Of a DNA stretch of 64,000 nucleotides, positions 61,701-64,000 are shown piece by piece. The position numbers and the translations under genes are program-made. Under the pieces are notes generated by a model. The model ran no database searches. It was not told the DNA's origin and saw nothing but the letters and a program-made list of their open reading frames with translations. The first letter of the stretch is position 1; each line of letters opens with the position of its first letter. Origin of the DNA: Roseateles toxinivorans (lineage in GTDB: Bacteria; Pseudomonadota; Gammaproteobacteria; Burkholderiales; Burkholderiaceae_C); assembly GCF_004362525.1 (NCBI RefSeq), contig NZ_SNXS01000011.1, positions 60,866 through 124,865 on the forward strand, read 5' to 3'.

Positions 61701-64000
61701 GCCCGGTGGGCGCGCCGCCCGAGACGGTTGCTGCCGTTGTGCCGTCATAGACCTTGCTGCCGGCGCTGAGGCCGGCGATCACCAGCGCCGCGGGCGTGAT
61801 ACTGGCCGTGTAGCTGGCCTCGGGGGTGATGAAGCTGTAGTTGCCGGCCTTGCCGCCGTTGCTGCCGTCCTGCAGCTGGATCTGATCGATGAGCACCGGC
61901 TTGTTGAGACCGACATGCTTGCTCTGGAAGCTGCCGCTGACGACAACGTTGACAGTTTCACTGCCGATCAGGCCCGTCGGCGGCTCAAGCAGCGACACCC
62001 GGGCCGCGGTGCCGGCGTCGTAGGCCTTGTTGTCGACGGTCAGCGCCAACTGCAGTGTCTTGGGACTGATGTCGGCTTTCAGCCCCTCGGGCGCCACCAG
62101 GGTGTAGTTGAATGAATCCGGACCGGTCAACTCCAGGCCGGTGACAGCGCCTATCGCCTTGCCAAGGCCGACGTCCTTGTCGGCGAACAGGCCCTGCGCT
62201 GTGCCTTGCAGCTCGACCGAATCGCCACCCAGCGGCGCTATCACCGGTGTACCGCTCAAGCTGGCCGTCGCCGTGCCGTCATAGACCTTGCCGATGGCGC
62301 TCAGGCCGCTGACCGCCAGCGGCAACGGTGTGATATCGGCCGAGAAGCTGTTGGCCGGCACGATGTTGTAGTTGCTGGCATCGGCGCCGCTGCCGCTGAA
62401 GCCGAAGAACTGCACCGACCGGGCAATGCCCACGTGTTTGGTGAAGAAGGTGCCCGAGCCGAGGCCGGTGATCTGCACATCGTCGTTGCCCAGCACGGAA
62501 TAGCTGGGCGTGCCACTGAAGGTGGCGTTTGCATTGCCGTCATAGACCTTGTTGTCGGCCTTGATGCCGGAGACGATCAGCGTCGCCGGCGTGATGGCGC
62601 CGGTCAGCGCCGACGCCGTGTAGCCGTAGACCGGCTTGTCATTTGCATCGGTGAAGCTCAGACCGAGGGCAGGCAGGGTGACGAGCTTTTCGAAGCCGAC
62701 GTTCTTGTCGCTGTAGGCGGCACCGGCGGTCGATGGTGTGCCGATGACCTTGTCGCCCGGCACCGAGGGCGTGACCTGCAGATTGCTGATGGCGGGCACG
62801 CTGGTGCCGGCGTCATAGACCTTCTGGATAGTGTCGCTGGTGAGCTGCGCCGACTCGGCCTTCGAGAAGATGAAGCCATTGCCGCTGCCCAGAATGGAAC
62901 CGCCACCGTACTGCTTGAAGGCATAGGCCAGATTGCCCGGCGCGAAGTCGCTGCCATTGGCCGCATCAAGGCCATGGACCAGCCAGCGCGAGCCCGGTGT
63001 CGGGGTCTGCAGGGCCTGGGTGCCGGAGTTGCCGTTCTGGAATCTGGCCGTGTGCAGGATGATGGCGTCGCCCGACATCGTCGATCTCAGCACCGTCGAG
63101 GTGCCCAGGGTCAAGCGGCCCGACGCGGCGATGTCGATGGCGATGAACTGCGAGTCCACGAAGGTGTTCAGCAGCGTGATGTCGGCGCCGGTGATGCGCA
63201 GCCCGGCGGCCTTGGGCATGCTGACATTGGCGAAGCTGACGTTGCCCGCGGCATTGAAGGTCAGCTTGATCGTATCGGAGGGCTCGGACGAACTGTTGGT
63301 GAAGCTGGAGTTGTTGACGGTGATGGAGCCGGCGGCCTGCACCAGCAGCGACGAGCCGCCCGAGTAGGCGCCATTGAGTGTGGCCGTGTCGAAGGTGATG
63401 TTGCCGGCCTCCGCGCCCGCGCCGCCGGTCGTGATGCGCACATGGCCGGCACCGTCATAGCCCCCGCCCAGGGCGGCGTTGATCGTGGAGCTCAGGATGC
63501 GCGAGGGGCTCGCGGTCGCGAAGAAGCTGGTCTCGGTGCCGATACTGGAGTCGAAGTTCGATTCTCCGCCGCTGTTGCTGATGATCAGGTCGTAGGGGTC
63601 CAGCAGCCAGGTGCCGGAGCTGCCCTTGGGCGCGAACGTGGCCACGCGAGCCGGCCGCGCATCCAGCCAGCCGCCCGAGGTCTCGATGAAGCCGCCATCA
63701 CCGCCCAGTGCGCCGCCGCGGGCGCTCAGCGATCCATAGGCCCGGGTGGCCTTGTCGCTCCACAGGATGATGCGCCCGCCGTCGCCTCGGGCTGTGGCAT
63801 CGGCCTTGATGCCGGCGTCCTTGCCAAAGAAAACGGCCTCCGAGTTGGGCACGCTGGCGTCCTTGCCCTCCTGCCCGCCGCCGACCAGCACCTGGCCGCC
63901 GCCGGCGGCCCCCGAGGCGCTGACCGCGGCCCTGTCCGTCAGGCCCACCTGCCGGCCCAGCAGCTGGATCTGGCCGCCCTTGCCGCCATCACCGCCATCG
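58732..64000 (-). CDS. Filamentous-haemagglutinin-like exoprotein with YDG repeats and C-terminal caspase domain (5' end outside window)
   Basis: At least 1755 codons are visible, open to the window edge, so this is the C-terminal part. The first part is FHA-like beta-helix (GGQIQLLGRQVGLTDRAAVS, GGFIETSGGWLDARP, GTWLLDPYDLIIS). Ten YDG repeats follow (motifs such as NNKVYDAGTSATLSG), then one MBG-like domain (PVGKAIGDAVPAL) and an Ala-rich linker. The C-terminal 240 residues are a caspase-like C14 domain: VAVVIGIDNYQDKSIPQL, catalytic His in YYAGHGEL (codon 59230-59232) and Cys in ISDSCYSGS (codon 59080-59082). Secretion by a two-partner TpsB is expected, not seen here. The role of the caspase is unknown. 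Confidence 0.9.
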   Translation of the reverse strand, partial: DGGDGGKGGQIQLLGRQVGLTDRAAVSASGAAGGGQVLVGGGQEGKDASVPNSEAVFFGKDAGIKADATARGDGGRIILWSDKATRAYGSLSARGGALGGDGGFIETSGGWLDARPARVATFAPKGSSGTWLLDPYDLIISNSGGESNFDSSIGTETSFFATASPSRILSSTINAALGGGYDGAGHVRITTGGAGAEAGNITFDTATLNGAYSGGSSLLVQAAGSITVNNSSFTNSSSEPSDTIKLTFNAAGNVSFANVSMPKAAGLRITGADITLLNTFVDSQFIAIDIAASGRLTLGTSTVLRSTMSGDAIILHTARFQNGNSGTQALQTPTPGSRWLVHGLDAANGSDFAPGNLAYAFKQYGGGSILGSGNGFIFSKAESAQLTSDTIQKVYDAGTSVPAISNLQVTPSVPGDKVIGTPSTAGAAYSDKNVGFEKLVTLPALGLSFTDANDKPVYGYTASALTGAITPATLIVSGIKADNKVYDGNANATFSGTPSYSVLGNDDVQITGLGSGTFFTKHVGIARSVQFFGFSGSGADASNYNIVPANSFSADITPLPLAVSGLSAIGKVYDGTATASLSGTPVIAPLGGDSVELQGTAQGLFADKDVGLGKAIGAVTGLELTGPDSFNYTLVAPEGLKADISPKTLQLALTVDNKAYDAGTAARVSLLEPPTGLIGSETVNVVVSGSFQSKHVGLNKPVLIDQIQLQDGSNGGKAGNYSFITPEASYTASITPAALVIAGLSAGSKVYDGTTAATVSGGAPTGLLQGDQVSVSFGSGSFLDKNVGSGKTVVLSGFGLSGADAGNYTLSAPASLSADITPARISVSGLTVNNKVYDATTVATLAGSGQLNALGGDAVSLGAGSANFIDKNVGTAKTVVLSGFGLSGADAGNYLLEPVANLSASISPAALAITGVSASSKVYDAGTDATLTGTAAVKALGSDSLSLGGSAVARFSDKQVGAAKGVTVTGYTLSGADAANYTVTQPTGLTASITPAPLVLGGLGVADKVYDRGTGAELVGAAGVAALGADSVAVEVGSARFSSKDVGSNKNVTLSGFGLSGADAGNYTLQLPGNLSASISPAALSVSGISANNKVYDAGTSATLSGSATVQALGNDSVSVAGTAVARFADKNVGTAKAVSVSGYTLNGADAGNYSLDLPSLSANISPAPLNIGGLTANNKVYDTTQVASLTGTAIVQPLANDVVSLAGTAVASFADKNVGVAKPVTVSGYTLDGADAGNYRAVLPALSASITPASLLYVAAPVGKAIGDAVPALSGSVTGFVGGETQQTATSGTLSFGSEVQVQTAAGSYAILGAGLSAQNYSFAQAPGNATAFTVTGLSPAATLNQGTAVAAQAVLVAPAIASSSAAGGLLDLLQAPAAGAPVAAAAALGSAAAAPSFSGIRLGDMSPDALAHMLASRDRFKKNLFADATARLEQNAALADLRLCQSAKDVEAGDCLLTEELKRRIQATVAQSVAAVAPAADTSTAAPEARSPTVNLSHKRKVKAAALPQIERKVAVVIGIDNYQDKSIPQLGNAVKDAQTVGSLFDGALGYETVVIPNASKQAVVSALNKLALELGPKDSVVIYYAGHGELVESTGLGYWQLADADAKKPETWLSNADIGRMIAQIGASQVALISDSCYSGSLVSDERIRATPGGADPQAMLARKSVVVMSSGGNEPVFDEGKNGHSPFAWNLMNQLKQVNSWQAGGNVFERVRFAVAKELPQRPKYGSSSAAGHQAGGDYLFEQRQLEAGTQ
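60440..62830. repeat. Ten YDG-domain repeats, about 255-260 bp each
   Basis: KVYD (or KAYD) motifs recur at about 60450, 60715, 60970, 61230, 61490, 61750, 62025, 62280, 62550 and 62820 on the minus strand. Units share near-identical DNA segments, for example the run encoding GFGLSGADAGNY at about 60800, 61325 and 61585, which suggests duplication or gene conversion within the array. Confidence 0.9.

Noticed and set aside
60440..62830. CRISPR-like array
   Set aside because: The period of about 255-260 bp and the continuous coding frame show protein repeats (YDG domains), not short repeats with spacers.

Overview
The window is very GC-rich and densely packed, with many ATGA, GTGA or TGATG start/stop overlaps. 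The gene content points to a Burkholderiales betaproteobacterium, probably of the Rubrivivax/Leptothrix/Roseateles type. The reasons are a Bug-family (TctC-like) receptor, a PEP-CTERM protein, a form II CoxL-type molybdenum hydroxylase operon, a C-rich/G-rich intergenic element of a kind common in that order, and strong two-component and c-di-GMP signalling. This assignment is inferred from content; no rRNA, tRNA, insertion sequence, prophage or CRISPR array was seen.

Layout. (1) 1-3453: start of a thiolase, a TonB-dependent receptor and a divergent IclR regulator. (2) 3450-11224: a form II CoxSLM hydroxylase operon with its accessory genes coxD, coxE and coxG on the minus strand, and the divergent XdhC/CoxI maturation factor. 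(3) 11225-15583: GNAT acetyltransferase, penicillin acylase-type hydrolase, GST and a histidine phosphatase. (4) 15670-25223: a GntR-peptide ABC transporter-amidase-TPR transcription unit with a divergent SDR. (5) 25204-31936: a run of surface or lipoprotein genes (S10 carboxypeptidase, winged-helix/beta-propeller regulator, kelch lipoprotein, SGNH lipoprotein) ending in a GST. (6) 31942-37164: an unusual three-gene cluster on the minus strand, class III nucleotide cyclase-TolB-TPR protein, vanadium haloperoxidase/PAP2 enzyme with a collagen-like repeat, and a subtilase with an intact triad. (7) 37348-44715: a signalling block with a GGDEF response regulator overlapping a 1568-residue CHASE/PAS hybrid kinase, a stand-alone receiver and an HtrA protease. 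(8) 44835-51071: glycosyltransferase, Bug receptor plus tartrate/malate-type dehydrogenase with divergent LysR and MFS, and a K+-channel-like protein. (9) 51169-58712: secreted protein pair (one PEP-CTERM), then an ABC exporter with adaptor and a divergent response regulator/kinase pair. (10) 58732-end: the 3' part of a very large filamentous-haemagglutinin-like exoprotein with ten YDG repeats and a C-terminal caspase-like domain.

Most likely joint functions. The cox genes should make and mature one molybdenum-copper or molybdenum hydroxylase whose substrate is open, because the active-site loop is the form II type. The ABC transporter with amidase and GntR looks like uptake and hydrolysis of an amide or peptide. 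The adaptor-ATPase-permease set is probably controlled by the divergent two-component pair.

The two places most likely to hold undescribed biology are the cyclase-haloperoxidase-subtilase cluster (31942-37164) and the adhesin-caspase fusion (58732-64000). A REP-like palindrome family occurs at three intergenic sites (6138, 15593, 18488), and a possible translationally coupled small ORF fills the coxS-coxL gap. No stretch longer than about 300 bases lacks a gene.
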